NCBI GenBank assembly: GCA_002633005.1 | Contig: NMRA01000229.1 | Location: forward strand, 9,628 to 61,551 | Direction: 5' to 3' | DNA: 51,924 bases | Origin: Phoronis australis | Taxonomy: Eukaryota > Phoronida > Phoronidae | Shown: piece after piece, positions 22,901-33,696 of the stretch | Numbering within the stretch: position 1 is the stretch's first letter | Layout of the letters: each line of letters opens with the position of its first letter | Program-made: the position numbers and the translations under genes | Notes under the pieces: model-generated | Database searches by the model: none | Told to the model about the DNA's origin: nothing | The model's input: the letters and a program-made list of their open reading frames with translations, nothing else

Positions 22901-23505
22901 TCCCTCAGCGTGCCCCGTGGTATGGTGGTTTCTGGGAAAGACTGATAGGCATTACCAAAACGACGATTAAGAAAATACTTGGACGATCGAAACTTCACTT
23001 TGAGGGGATGCGCACTCTGCTCGTTGAATGTGAGTGTCTTCTTAACGACAGACCAATCACATTTCTGTCTAGTGACATACAGGACCCCGATCCGCTTACT
23101 CCGGCTCACTTATTGCATGGGCGCCGCCTCAGTTGTTTACCGTTCAATTCAGTGGATGATGATGAAATCGACGACCCAGATTTTAGGGCGTCAGCAGTAG
23201 AGCAACGATACGTAAGACGTTCCAACCTGTTACATGCCTTTATTCGGCGATGGAAATCCGAATATCTTACATCTCTTCGCGAGTATCACACTATCAAATC
23301 TGGTTGCCAATCCGTGAACATAAGTTGTGGTGACATCGTTCTTATACATGACAAAAATACCCCACGTGTCATGTGGAATATGGGCAAAGTGGAAAAACTC
23401 TATCGCGGTAACGATGGACATGTGCGTTCTGTGGTTCTCAAAATGAAAAACGGACTAACCAGTAGACCCGTTAGAAAACTTTACCCTTTGGAAGCGTCAG
23501 CATAA
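19915..23505 (+). CDS. BEL/Pao pol: RT, RNase H, integrase
   Basis: Open for about 1190 codons without a lesion. In order: the end of the protease region (IAADYYWKFV, HIVRGPGPTA, SKLGYLISGP), RT (STDIEKAFHQIQIHPEDRD, then YVDNVLTG at the catalytic site, where YVDD is the commoner form), RNase H (HVFCDASVKAYGAVAY, LPELELLSAL, MWSDSHIMLHW) and an HHCC zinc finger (DAHLRFLHNG, CVPCRK). The integrase core follows with all three acidic residues (GVDYTGHL, LLSDNGSNFQG, GGFWERLIG), and then a BEL C-terminal domain (GDIVLIHD, PVRKLYPLE). The natural stop lies about 190 bp before the 3' LTR. It joins gag-protease in the +1 frame near 19915; whether that is a mutation or a recoding site is open. Confidence 0.92.
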   Translation, partial: HVSIEAVIVPTITTQLQTCLSAIRDYPHLRGLQLAHPSPHDGHFPVQILIAADYYWKFVGNHIVRGPGPTAVSSKLGYLISGPVNSTPSTPQSSAIMFIRAFHDTNNELEKLWTLETLGINDTDVLPSRADYHEFYDNITLLDSGKYEVKLPWKTQHEPLPSNYHTTVKRTKIMVNKLEPAVRQQYADLIATQVETGIIERAINTDPHHEHYIPHKPVFRESATIPLRIVYDCSSRANKESPSLNDCLEIGPSLINDLTGILLRFCTHNVAISTDIEKAFHQIQIHPEDRDYLKFLWPIDPDNLDSEFTVYQFRTVLFGATCSPFILNAVLRHHLQQVATDTAETICHNVYVDNVLTGTPTENAAVNFFEEVLNDGGFNLRSWSSNSTALMDIARDNNVAEKSTTVKILGVKWNTQTDQLNISSQFDPAPHSDHPITKRDIVSTAAKLFDPLGLTNPVTVRAKLFIQRLWMDNYGWDEPLPSNLTCAWHQIQGDISHCSQLSLPRQYFPNTTDDTAGPISLHVFCDASVKAYGAVAYIQKGNHTAFVMSKTRAAPMRKKRTLPELELLSALIGSRLAMYLTNSGLDFIHTHMWSDSHIMLHWINSTKSLPLFINNRTKEITKHTPPHSWMYCPTQTNPADLLTRGVNYTQLQSSMTWWNGPSWINNDWPDQSWRNTKPQTVLLSTNAQGNPDHNTPVPGVHNLLDISEFSSYTRLLRVTSWINRFLDCLRKIPQHTSPTLTATELSKAEQQWILAVQHSMFAVELHHMKSGSRKQPTVHNLKLFVDANDIIRSAGRIHNASVPDDAKFPILLPSKHRFTELVIRDAHLRFLHNGVKATATFLRQRFWIPQIRQRVRAVTRTCVPCRKIVGTPYRAPNPPPLPADRVRDAEPFEITGVDYTGHLSIKQHHGRDLKGYICLFTCATTRAIHLELLQDMSVLSFLQAFRRFVSRQSVPRILLSDNGSNFQGSVTDIQHLMDSDNVQNHLAHHRVQWKFIPQRAPWYGGFWERLIGITKTTIKKILGRSKLHFEGMRTLLVECECLLNDRPITFLSSDIQDPDPLTPAHLLHGRRLSCLPFNSVDDDEIDDPDFRASAVEQRYVRRSNLLHAFIRRWKSEYLTSLREYHTIKSGCQSVNISCGDIVLIHDKNTPRVMWNMGKVEKLYRGNDGHVRSVVLKMKNGLTSRPVRKLYPLEASA

Positions 23506-23697
23506 ACTGCATGATACGGACTCTATATAACTTACTCGATTGTGACATATATATCTTGTTTACTATGCTTATTGTCTGTCTTGTTTCACATTTGTTTGCT
23601 GTTTTATTTCCGTATTGACTTCTTTAATGTTTGCCTGATTTATTTCTGGTTTCGACCATTTACTATTATGTTCAACATTTTTCGCGCCCGGGGAGAA

Positions 23698-23743
23698 TAT
23701 TGGAATGTGTTTGTGACAGGTTTTCTTGGTTTATTTAGCTTAG
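23698..23743 (+). repeat. 3' LTR of BEL/Pao, first part
   Basis: TATTGGAATGTGTTTGTGAC to TTTAGCTTAG matches 18136-18181 of the 5' LTR and follows a purine-rich GGGGAGAA, the likely polypurine tract. The LTR is cut at TTAG and resumes at 34765. Confidence 0.9.
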
Positions 23744-23861
23744 AACACTTTCCATTTTAAAAAGGAAGTTTCCACTCATTCCCTTTTTGTGCCTGAAAAA
23801 TTGCAGATTTTTTTCTGCGCCTAGATTTCCATAATTTTGGCTTAAAAATTGATATATTCCA
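23744..23861 (+). repeat. Left terminal inverted repeat of the 11 kb element
   Basis: About 118 bp, from AACACTTTCC to ATTGATATATTCCA. It includes CACTCATTCCCTTTTTGTGCC and a TTTTTTTCTGCGCC stretch that contains half of the palindrome found in the adjacent array. Confidence 0.9.
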
Positions 23862-23886
23862 GTGAATTTGAACCTTCTGTTAATCA

Positions 23887-24235
23887 TGCGCAGAAATTTC
23901 TGCGCTGGAATCCTGGGCAGAAATACATGCGCTGGAATTCTGCGCAGAAATTTCTGCGCTGGAACTCTGCTGTGCGCAGAAATTTCTGCGCTGTAATTCT
24001 ATGCGCAGAAATTTCTGTGCTGGAATTCTGTGCAGAAATTTCTGCGCTGGAATTCTGTGCGCAGAAATTTCTGCGCTGGAATCCTGCTGTGCGCAGAAAT
24101 TTCTGCACAGGATTCCAGCACAGAAATTTCTGCACAGAATTCCAGCGCAGAAATTTCTGCACAGAATTCCAGCACAGAAATTTCTGCGCTGGAATTCTGC
24201 ATAGAAATTTCTGAATTCTGAGTAGAAATTTCGGC
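23887..24235. repeat. Left subterminal palindrome array
   Basis: About 13 copies of the palindrome CGCAGAAATTTCTGCG and variants, spaced by TGGAATTCTG-type linkers. Up to about 24105 the linkers read TGGAATYCTG. From there to about 24190 they read CAGAATTCCA, so the array itself contains an inversion of its repeat direction. The long open frames across it are a by-product of the periodicity. Confidence 0.9.
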
Positions 24236-24840
24236 TTTTATTATTTAAAAGCCATTTCAGTGAATCTCAGAAACAATTCCAATACGGAATGTAATAAACA
24301 TGGCGATTTTGAAATTTATTTGACACAAACATGTAATTACTCTACAGAAAGTGCAACAGTAACTGTGTAACCATTGTATGATTCATGAATTTCTGTCGAA
24401 CGCACATGCAGCAATACATCTGAAGAATTGTTAACGTTTCATATTACTCATGATAAAACCATAGACGGAATAGTCTTCATTGATTGCTGCAATAGGAAGA
24501 TTCATCACTGTTTAACTCTCAGAAATAAGTCACAAAATTTGCAAGGAATATCAGTCCTGGAAAAGTATGGATCATTTTTGGCAACTCCATACAAAATCTG
24601 TCAGGCAACAGAATTGTTGTTATAGCTTTGAGGTTCTTAACCACTTGGACCGTCATGGTGATAAAGCTCAAGTTTTGTCATCTTTATCAAACCACTACTT
24701 TTGAAATTATAGGAGTTCTGACTAAACGTACTCGCTATTGAGTTTTGCATATTTTCTGATTAATGACGGTTAGAACTCACAAGTTTTTGATTTCAGGTAA
24801 TACATGTTGCCATTTAGTACAGGTAAAGCATATTCCATAG
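24236..24840. other. Interior of 11 kb element, non-coding
   Basis: AT-rich sequence with no recognisable protein or repeat. A short plus-strand frame near 24428-24625 has no family features. Confidence 0.5.
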
Positions 24841-25071
24841 ACCCTATTCACACCGACAGGAGGCGCGTTCCAAAACGAGGCTCGCTACGATAGCTCTGGT
24901 GGCTTATCCGCGCAGTTGTACGACGTGTTACTCGAACAGCTAGAAAAAATACGAACACACTGTTTTACAATCCCTAAGGACGTTGGGATTCGGAAGCGTT
25001 GGGTCCTTGCCATACGCCGCGACGAAGGAAAATATGTCCGTGTAAAATTTATAACTGTTTTCGAATCATAA
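24841..25071 (+). pseudogene. THAP-domain-like remnant inside the 11 kb element
   Basis: A 76-codon open stretch without a start codon, ending at TAA 25069-25071. The second half reads HCFTIPKDVGIRKRWVLAI, then RRDEGKYVRVKFITVFES. This fits the middle of a THAP zinc finger: the phenylalanine/proline-Lys-Asp segment, the invariant Trp, and the AIRRDxGK stretch seen in many transposon-derived THAP proteins. The first Cys pair and the last Cys-His pair are not recognisable (FES stands where CSxHF is expected), so it cannot be a working finger. THAP domains are found in P-element and Kolobok transposases, so this may be the trace of the element's own transposase, or an unrelated host pseudogene fragment. 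The call is tentative. Confidence 0.4.
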
Positions 25072-25374
25072 TTTGTTGCATCTTGGACTGGATGCCGCCA
25101 TAGCAACGAGGACCCGAGAATCTTCGGCCAGCCAGGCTGTGTTTTCATGACTATGGGTTGAAGCGTGATGCATTTTTCTTTATAAAAAGGACAGGGCCCT
25201 CAATCCCTCAATTTTGGGGCCAAATATCGGCCCTATTCCCCTCTCAAAAATATTGAAAAATCACGCGAAATTCCCGGCCACGAGGCCTAAAAATCCCCTT
25301 TGTGATTGAAATTTCTCTCCAACGGTTCAAATCACCTGTGACCACAGAGGTGACAATTTAAAAAAGTACAAAAT

Positions 25375-25680
25375 CATAGGCGGATTTAGGGGGGGGGGCG
25401 CCCCCCCTTGACTGCCGCAAGCAAAGTAAACCAGCAAAACGTGAAGCGGGAGGAAACTTGTACTGAGTTCGAGCTAGGACCGGTAGCGGACGAGGGGGGA
25501 AAACACGTTCCGTTTTATTTTTTTAGTCCAACGACAGATTTCCTGAGCAGAAGGTATACGTCCTCGGCGCCCGCAACGTCCGGGCCACCTGCGTGCATAC
25601 AATCGCGCTTTGCCCGCTTCTCCGAGGATGTCGGGGCCCCCCCCTCACTAGGCCTATATGGTATCCTAGATCAGCCACTG
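25375..25680. mobile_element. hAT-like MITE, about 306 bp
   Basis: Left end CATAGGCGGATTTAGG, right end CCTAGATCAGCCACTG: degenerate versions of the CAGTGGCGGATCTAGG inverted end seen at 5136 and 50936. G- and C-runs lie next to the ends. No clear target duplication. It is nested in the 11 kb element. Confidence 0.5.
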
Positions 25681-26450
25681 AAAATGCTACTTGAGACAGA
25701 GCTATGAGAGCTTGCAACAGGGCGGGGTGCTATTGATGGTGATCGGGAGGTCAGTAGAGTTTTCACTGACCCGTCACTCGGCGAAACGTTCCCCTCTCAG
25801 AAGGCCGCACACACATGAGGCACCTTTCCCCTCGGATATGAACGAGGCCTCTGAAGAAACATGATAACTATGCTTGTTCCAGGGGGATCCAGGACTTTGA
25901 GTTNCACAGTATGACAAACATAACTTCATTCTTATATTTGCTTTCCATTTTTGTATAAAAAGCTCACACACTTTTTCATGTAATTTTTTTAATTACTTAT
26001 TTGACAAAAGATTCTGTGACCAAATCATTCAAAAAATTTTCATTGGTTCCCACATACCTTTTCATGGTGCATAACAGTGAAGATGAAGCATCATCGTTTT
26101 GATGTCCCTGCTCATCCAACTACAATCTGTTGAATAAAATAGAACAAGCATTTCATATTGCGCCTTACAAAAGCTGTTAAAATTTGTTGATTATTTAGGA
26201 GACATTGCCTTACCAGCTCCATCAAAAGTAGTGAGAAAAAATATACATGTTCTGGTCAGGAGCACAAAATGTAAATTGTACAGGCCATCTCAGATGGACA
26301 GCTCCAGGTTAAGCTGTTTGTCTCAATTGCACAACTAACAAGGAATGACAATAGGACAAACAAATCTGTCAAGGTACTTGAGAGAAACAAAACAGAATAA
26401 AATGCCACTTGTGGGCACAGCGTCCATTGGATCCACCTAAAAGTTGTCGT
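25681..26450. other. Interior of 11 kb element, non-coding
   Basis: AT-rich; one ambiguous base at 25904. No gene or array recognised. Confidence 0.4.
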
Positions 26451-26454
26451 CATC

Positions 26455-27610
26455 TGTTGTTATGTTCATATAAATACACTTACTAAATTTAATAAAGATC
26501 CTGCAGTGGCTTTAGGAGATGTAGCTATGGGCGCAAAACAAAACTACAACTAGGAGGTTAGATAGAGGAGTGGACGCCAAAAGATTTGAAAACAGCAAAA
26601 ATGGCCACTAGGTGGTGCAAAATACCCCAATTTCAACCAAAAACAGGAGGATAGCATCGTCTCACCAATAGGTGCCTATATTCAAAATTTTATGAAAATC
26701 TGTTGAGGATCTTTGAAGATACAGAGGTAAACGTAGAAAACTAAAATTGCCAGATCCGTGAAAGTGGTCGTCAGTTGTCAACATCATATAAATAAACTTG
26801 CTAAACAAAGTAGAGATCCTGCAAACGGTTTAGGTGATACAGTCATGAGCGCAAAAAACAAAACTGCCACTAGGAGGTGCTACAGTTGAACTTGTCGGAA
26901 AATCATTGTCAGCCGTTCACTTCATAGTAAAATCATACGTGCCAATTTTAACAATTATCCTGAAAGCGGTTTGGTTGATAGGCCAGTGGACGCCAAAAAC
27001 AGACTCGAAAACAGTAAAAATGGCCACTTGGTGGCGCAAAGTAGGTCGAATTCATCTAAAAACAGAGAGCTAGCGTCACCTCATTAACAGATGCCTGTAT
27101 GCCAAATTTTATGAAAATAGCTAGGTTGAGGACCTTTGAAGATACAGAAGCAAACGTAAAAGAATAAAATTGCCACTAGGTGGCACACCAGTAGTTAGAT
27201 CTGTCCCAAAGTCGATGTCCTCCATTGCTGACGTCATATAAATACACTTACTAAATTTAGTTAAGATCCTGCGAACGGTTTAGGAGAAACAACCATAGGC
27301 ACAAAAAAAATGCCACTAGGAGGTGCCACAGATGTCAAAGTCGTCGGAAAATCATCGTCATCAGTCCACTTCAAAGTAAGAACATACATGACAATTTTCG
27401 CAATCATCCTTTGAGCGGTTTGTTTGATAGAGGGGTGGACGCAAAAAACGAATCCGTCCAAAAGTTCGCCCATGCCATCCCATCTACGGAAGGAACACAT
27501 TGTGCAAAATTTCATGAACATACGTCAAGGCGTTTTGGAGATAGAGCAGCCGACGCCGGACGCACAGATGAAGATGAGATGACGGCACATAATAAAGATG
27601 TGGACTCATA
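26455..27610 (+). repeat. Dispersed repeat with about 440 bp modules (copy 1)
   Basis: Three successive blocks share AAGATCCTGCRAACGGTTTA, then GGCGCAAAA, then CACTAGGAGGTG (around 26500, 26815 and 27265). Between them are shared pieces on TTTATGAAAATCTGTTGAGG and TGGTTGATAGAGGGGTGGAC. Related copies lie at 28898-29634 (same strand), 39966-40740 (opposite strand) and a fragment at 48020-48090. No protein is conserved between copies. Confidence 0.7.
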
Positions 27611-28897
27611 AAAATTCTATACTTAGTTACCAAGGCTCTGAGATAAACAGACGATCGCATCAAAACTTAGTGTTGCCCAATATCTGGGTCCATGCAGAAT
27701 TGCTTAAACTTTCGCCATGAAACTTGCTTAGTTATTTTTTGTTCGATTTCAAAAACCTTGAAAGTCTTTCTCTCAAACCCGTGTTCTGGATTATAGTTCT
27801 TAAAGATAAAATTCTGGCTTTTGTCACAAAGTGTGCACTGTTTGTAAGTCTGAAGTGATATTAATCTTGGAGCACTCCTGTGACACATTGTTGTGCAGTT
27901 CTACGTACTATCATTCTGGGTCCTACTCATGGTGATGAGTTTTACCAAGACCAACTGTTTTTGTAATCGCCTCTATTTAAGTATTTCAACCTTAAAAAAT
28001 TCAGTGTTGTCATCCAGGCGTTTTCTACTCACTGTGACATGTTTCCCTGTAGTCCTGTGCTTGGGCACCAGCTAGTAAATATAAAAGTTATTATGTGCAG
28101 TTTAAATTTCATGTCCCTGGGTCCAACAAGAGGTACAGTAGTAATGGTTTGTTCAACTGCAGCACTTACATGATAAGTTAAAAGAGCAAACTTCAAGCTG
28201 GAATGGATCAAATTTGTAGACCAATAATTTTACCATTTATACCTCAGAACATAAAAAACAAAACATGTAGGACTCTGCCAGAAAACATGAACAAACAATA
28301 ATGCAAATGGTAATTTTCATTTGGTATTTAGTAAGCAAACATTGGTTCCATTTTCATCAAATTATTGTTGTCAACTACAGGTTGAGCTTTCACCTATTCC
28401 TTAAATCAATCAAAATGTTGTTGGTTTCTGCTTAGGGTTCAACCTAATGGTTGTCTGAATAATTGGAGTTTCCCTGTACTTTAAGGTTAGCCTTGCATCG
28501 AACTCAAGGGCTGGAAATGACCAGAAACTTGATAGCGAAATCTGACTGCTTAATACTGGCCATCCCAAGTTAGGAGGACTGCTTGATCAACCTTATATTG
28601 CATGAAAGCGTAAATGGAATGCAAAATGTTTCCTAACTTTGGGTTTGTGATTTGAGGTTTTACAAGACCTTATCAACAAGTCATTGAGCGAAATATCTAG
28701 AAAACTACACTGCATATCAACTCCATCAAAGCATACACTTTTTGAAAGCAGTAAGCCTGTTGAATTTGATGTCTTTTTAGAAAATTGATCAAACAGAAGG
28801 GTACATTGAGAACAAAACATTGGTATCGATCATTGTCAAATTTATTTTATTATATAAATGTTCAAAACCCTCACAGTCTAAAACAACACTTAGTTTT
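27611..28897. other. Interior of 11 kb element, non-coding
   Basis: AT-rich sequence between two copies of the dispersed repeat. No recognisable gene on either strand. Confidence 0.4.
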
Positions 28898-29634
28898 TAT
28901 GCGCCCACATATTTATATAGGTGGCACAAACTAGGTTGAATCCCTCAGAAAATGGTAAGATAACGTCACCTCATAAGTATGTGCTTGTATGCTAAATTGT
29001 ATGAAACAGAGGCTAGTGTAAAATATAAAATTGCCACTTGGTAGTCAGATTTGTCCGAAAGTCACCGTCGTCCGTTGTTAACATCACATATAAATAAACT
29101 TACTGAATTTAGTAAAGATCCTGGGAACAGTTTAGGAGATATAGTCACAGGCGCAAAAAAAACTGTCGATAGGAGGCGCCACAACAGTCGAAGTTGGAAA
29201 ATCGTCAGCTGTTCTCTTCATACTACAAATGTACATGCCAATTTTCTCAATCATCCTTTGAGCGGTTTGGTTGATAGAGTGGTGGACGCCAAAAAACAGA
29301 CTCGAAAACAGAAAAAGGGGCCACCGAAAATGGTGGATAGCGTCATCTCACTAATAGGTGCATAATATACCACATTTTACAAAAATCCGTTGAGGACTAA
29401 ATTTTGAAGATACAGAGGTAAATGAAAAAACTGAAATTGCCTCTAGGGGACACTGGCAGTCGGATCTGTCCGAAATTTCGCTGATGCTGTCCCATCCACG
29501 GAAGAAACACTTGATTGTGAAAAATTTCATGAAAAGACCTCAAGGGGTTTTGGAAATAGAGCAGTGGACACCGGACAGATGGACGGAACGAGATGATAGC
29601 ATAACGTGCTCATATATAAATATGTGGGCACATA
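28898..29634 (+). mobile_element. Dispersed repeat with inverted ends (copy 2)
   Basis: Begins TGCGCCCACATATTTATAT and ends ATATAAATATGTGGGCACA, an inverted pair of about 19 bp. The interior carries one AAGATCCTG...GGTTTA module and the GGTTGATAGAGTGGTGGACG block. The defined ends suggest that the family moves as a MITE-like unit. Confidence 0.65.
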
Positions 29635-32600
29635 ACAAGTAATGATAAAATGATAAATGATCTCGTCGATATATCACAAAAAGTACTCATGTTATTATGT
29701 CTGGTAATTGTATTGAGTGCTAACATGCTTTAAATGTCAAGTATCTACTGGCATGGTTATTCTGATTTTAAAACTAAATTTTTAACTTGCCTCATTTCAT
29801 ATCTTGAATCTCAAGAACCTACACGTCCCAGACTTTTTAGAACCTGTTTCAATTAAATGCAATGCCAGTTGAAAACAATACTCACCAAATAGCTTCATGA
29901 AAACACTGAGACAGATTGTGGTTGCTGTAGCTCAGATCTCCCGACTTTATAGTGTTGTCAGCTAACTCAATATTAATGGTCTGAAACTGGCTTGAAATGT
30001 TTGTCTCAACCATGCTTTATCAGTTAGTTGTCAAGGTTACGAACTTGAAAAGTAAAGCCCCCCCTTTTCAAACTGCTTGTAACTCCAGAACTAAGAACAG
30101 CTGGATAGGTATAAGACTGAACATTGAACTTAATGTTGAAATTTGCTAGATAATTATTAGATTTCATTTAACAAAGAATATTTAATTTCAGTATTCAGTC
30201 ACATCTGTAGAAGAAATATCTTTCAATTCTGAGCAAACTTAATTGCTGGGATGTCAATTACGCCTGATTATCTCTTCCGTTATCAAACTCAATGCAATGA
30301 TGGGAAACTCCCATTTTGGTTGACGATCCATATCATGCTAAAGACAAATGATCAATACTCATGGAGAACCTCTTTATCATTTATCATGATTCAAGTTGAT
30401 AAGAGATAAGAAATTTCATAACTTAATTATCCTAACTGGTGAAAAACTATATGAAAATTATACCAATTATGCATTAAAATTGTGAATTTTTATGAACAAT
30501 TTATATCATGTTCCATTCATATGAAGTCCTGGGAATGGTTGATATGAACTAATACAAAGTTGTATTTAATTAGATTTGTTTCCATGCTACATTGGATCGT
30601 GGTTGTTGGTGTTCTTGGTTTTGTTGTCTACCTCACCTCCAAATATTCTTTGGATTTCACCAAGTGTCGCTCTATAGAGCACTTTCACTTATCTTGTCAA
30701 ATCAAGCCTTTAAACGCACAAGAAAATTATTTTTTTATTTTTACAAAGATGAGTTAAAAATTAGCTGCTTATAGAAATGTCAAGAAAGTTTAAAAGTTTT
30801 AGAGCTAACCCTTGCTTGAAAATTTTAAAACTTTCTTTAACTTGCCAGAACACACAACACAGCTACATGTCTACACACTGTACACAAACTACAAGCCTAG
30901 GTTTCCATGACACAACTGGAGAGTGACTCTTATTTGAAATTAGGCCAGAGCTTTAGGCCATGGAATGTTGTTATCTTTTTCAATCATTCATCTTAGCAGT
31001 GATAAATAAACATTTCAAGTACACAGGTTTGGGTAGTTTGGATCTTCAGCTTTCCATGGGTTAGAGTAGGTTCAGGGATATACTTAGCCACTCGCCCAGT
31101 CGCCAATGTGAGTAAAAATGGTGCTCGACAAGTAGAAGTTGACTTGCCAGTTGCCCAGGTGGCGAGTGAATTTTCAGAGCGTTAAAGCACTGTATCATTT
31201 CCCATGAATAAATTTTCTCCTCATGCTGTTTTATCATGAATTTAAGGTTCAGTTTGGTCAGCATGTTGACGCTCCGGCAGTAAAAAACATTGGTGTTGTG
31301 AGATCCTACCGATTCAGTAGATGTCGCCCATTATGCGATTTATCTACAAAGATCACAGTGTGTGGTCGTGTACAAAGGAATTTGTGGACTAGTCCGAAAC
31401 GAAGTAAAGGGGGGAAAGTGGAACACCGGTCCATGGGCTCACAGCAAGTGAAATACCACATTTCGTGGAACTGTGTCATTTTAGCCAAAATTATTTGATA
31501 AATAATACAATTCATCCTAATAAGCGCCCATGCTACTAGAAGCACCCCCCACTTCGCTAAAATAAGCACCCAGTCAATGAACGTGTACATATGCGAAAAA
31601 TGCCTTACCTGCAGTTCTAAAACTGTACAGTAATGTCTTCCCAAAATTTATCAATAATATCCGACAGTCCTGAAAAATCATTGTGCGTGGACTTTCTAGA
31701 CCACGAGCCTCGCCGCTATGTTGGTATTTAGCCATGGCTGTACACTTCAAACTTCCGCAATGCCTCAAAAAGAACGCAAAAGTTTTGCTGATCTTGCGAG
31801 GAACGTGTCCCACTAAGGTCAGGCCTTTAAGAACAGATGCAGCGTACTTGTCAACAGAATTGTAGTGTATCTTTCCCATGCTGATCTTTTCCCTCAACAG
31901 GAATCCAGATTACAATGGCCAAAAAGTGGAGTTGGGATAATGACTGAGAACATGTAATAATCTATATTTATTTCGTAATAACTTGCATCTGCTTTTCAGC
32001 TTTCAACTGTGGATGCTGCTGTTGTTGAATATAATAATAGTACCGTTTTCCTGGGATTATGGTGGAGCCAGATTCCTTAACTTTTTGCAAGAAACCCAAT
32101 GGTACTATTGAAAATGGGCTATTTGCAAAAAGGAGGTTGTCTGGTAAACCGCCCTGAACTTTCGTGACACCTGTGAATTTGAAACCTCTTACATCATTCA
32201 CAGGTACAAGGCTCGAAAAGTCAGTGACATAATTTCTAAACCAGATAATCTTCACAATCTGGTTGTGAAATATTGTAATTAAATATATTTGATATATTAT
32301 ATGCAACAGTTTTCTGTTGAAGACCTTAACTGTCTGTGTAACTTTTCCCCTGGTATTACCATTATAACTTCATCTAGTCGTTACAAAACATGGCTCCGAA
32401 TTTTTTGGTTTACTAATGAAACTTTAGCATTGTCTCTTATAGCAGTTATAAACACACCTTCAGCAACAACAGATTTGGGCTTAGACATTTTACTGTAATG
32501 AAATGGAGCTCAAAATTTTCAGAACCATATACTTGTGATTTCTACAACTTGCTATTGCTCAAAATTTAAAGCTATTAGGGTAGACATATCACACCAAGTC

Positions 32601-33696
32601 ATATTATTCATGGAGAATGTTGTCGTGTTATAATAACTGTAAGATGTTTGGCTACTAAAATTTGGCAGCCTAGTTTTTTTTGAGAGCCTAACTGTAGTTA
32701 CACGACCCTTAAGGACGCAATGTGGCTAACAAGTGAAATTTTATTTTATGATTTTACATTTTCAAGTTTTCTACTGCAGCCTTCATAACACTAAGTTTTG
32801 AAAAGTTAACATTTGCAACAATGCCAAAATGCCTTGAATACAAAAAAGGGGCATTTTAAAAATTGTTTTTGTCCGAAATTTGCAAGATTGAAACAAGGGC
32901 ATTTTTGGCAAAATTTTTAGTCTAAAATTGGTATGAGTCTACTGTGGTGACCAACTGTGATTTATTAGAAGTCACATGGCATCATTTACTAAAAGCTGAT
33001 AATAGTTCATTTGGAAAATAATGAACATTTGAAAAGAGCAGCATTTTACTTATTTGCCATTAAAAGGAAGAGTATTAATTGTAGACCCATAAAACTTTAT
33101 CTGATAATCTTGTTATGTTCCCAAATATCATGCCCGGATGCCTGTCATCATGTGACTTATATTTTTTGTCTGTTTTCATGGAAAGTCAAGCAAAAACATT
33201 TGGATTGACATTTTAGCACAATTCCAAGGCCAAAAATGAAGACATCGATAATCCCTATAATGGAAGTTTTGACCATAGAGCTCTCAATATAAAAGTTAGA
33301 CCTAAATACAAAATTCCAGAAGTGCTTTAATTTGTTATTTATGAAACTCCCGTACAAAAAATTCATGTTAATGAAAAGTATAACAATACTCATGAAAATT
33401 CACAGTTATTGACAAATAAGTTGTGATAATAAACAACTGATTATTGCTTCTGTGCAGATCATTATTTTCTGCGATCATTACGGCTTTTGAAAATTTGTAG
33501 TGTTTGGGTCTGCCATTAACACACACGTAGACAATCATAATTAGTTATAGCTCACAAATATTATTTTAGACCACTTATCATTGTTTTGTGTTGTATCATT
33601 TTGATTGCATTGTTATAATTTTACTACTCAAGTCAACAATAAGTGGAATCTGGTAGAGATTATCATTTTTGTAGAGAGAAAAACGTTTAACTTCTG
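29635..33696. other. Interior of 11 kb element, non-coding
   Basis: About 4 kb, AT-rich. Small open frames on both strands lack domain features. An ATAAGCGCCC-type repeat piece lies near 31520. I find no transposase motif here. Confidence 0.45.

Noticed and set aside
23849-24221. Similar repetitive frames in the left array
   Set aside because: Same cause as in the right array.
24885-25148. Minus-strand frame of 87 codons
   Set aside because: Shadow of the plus-strand THAP-like frame; no sensible protein features.
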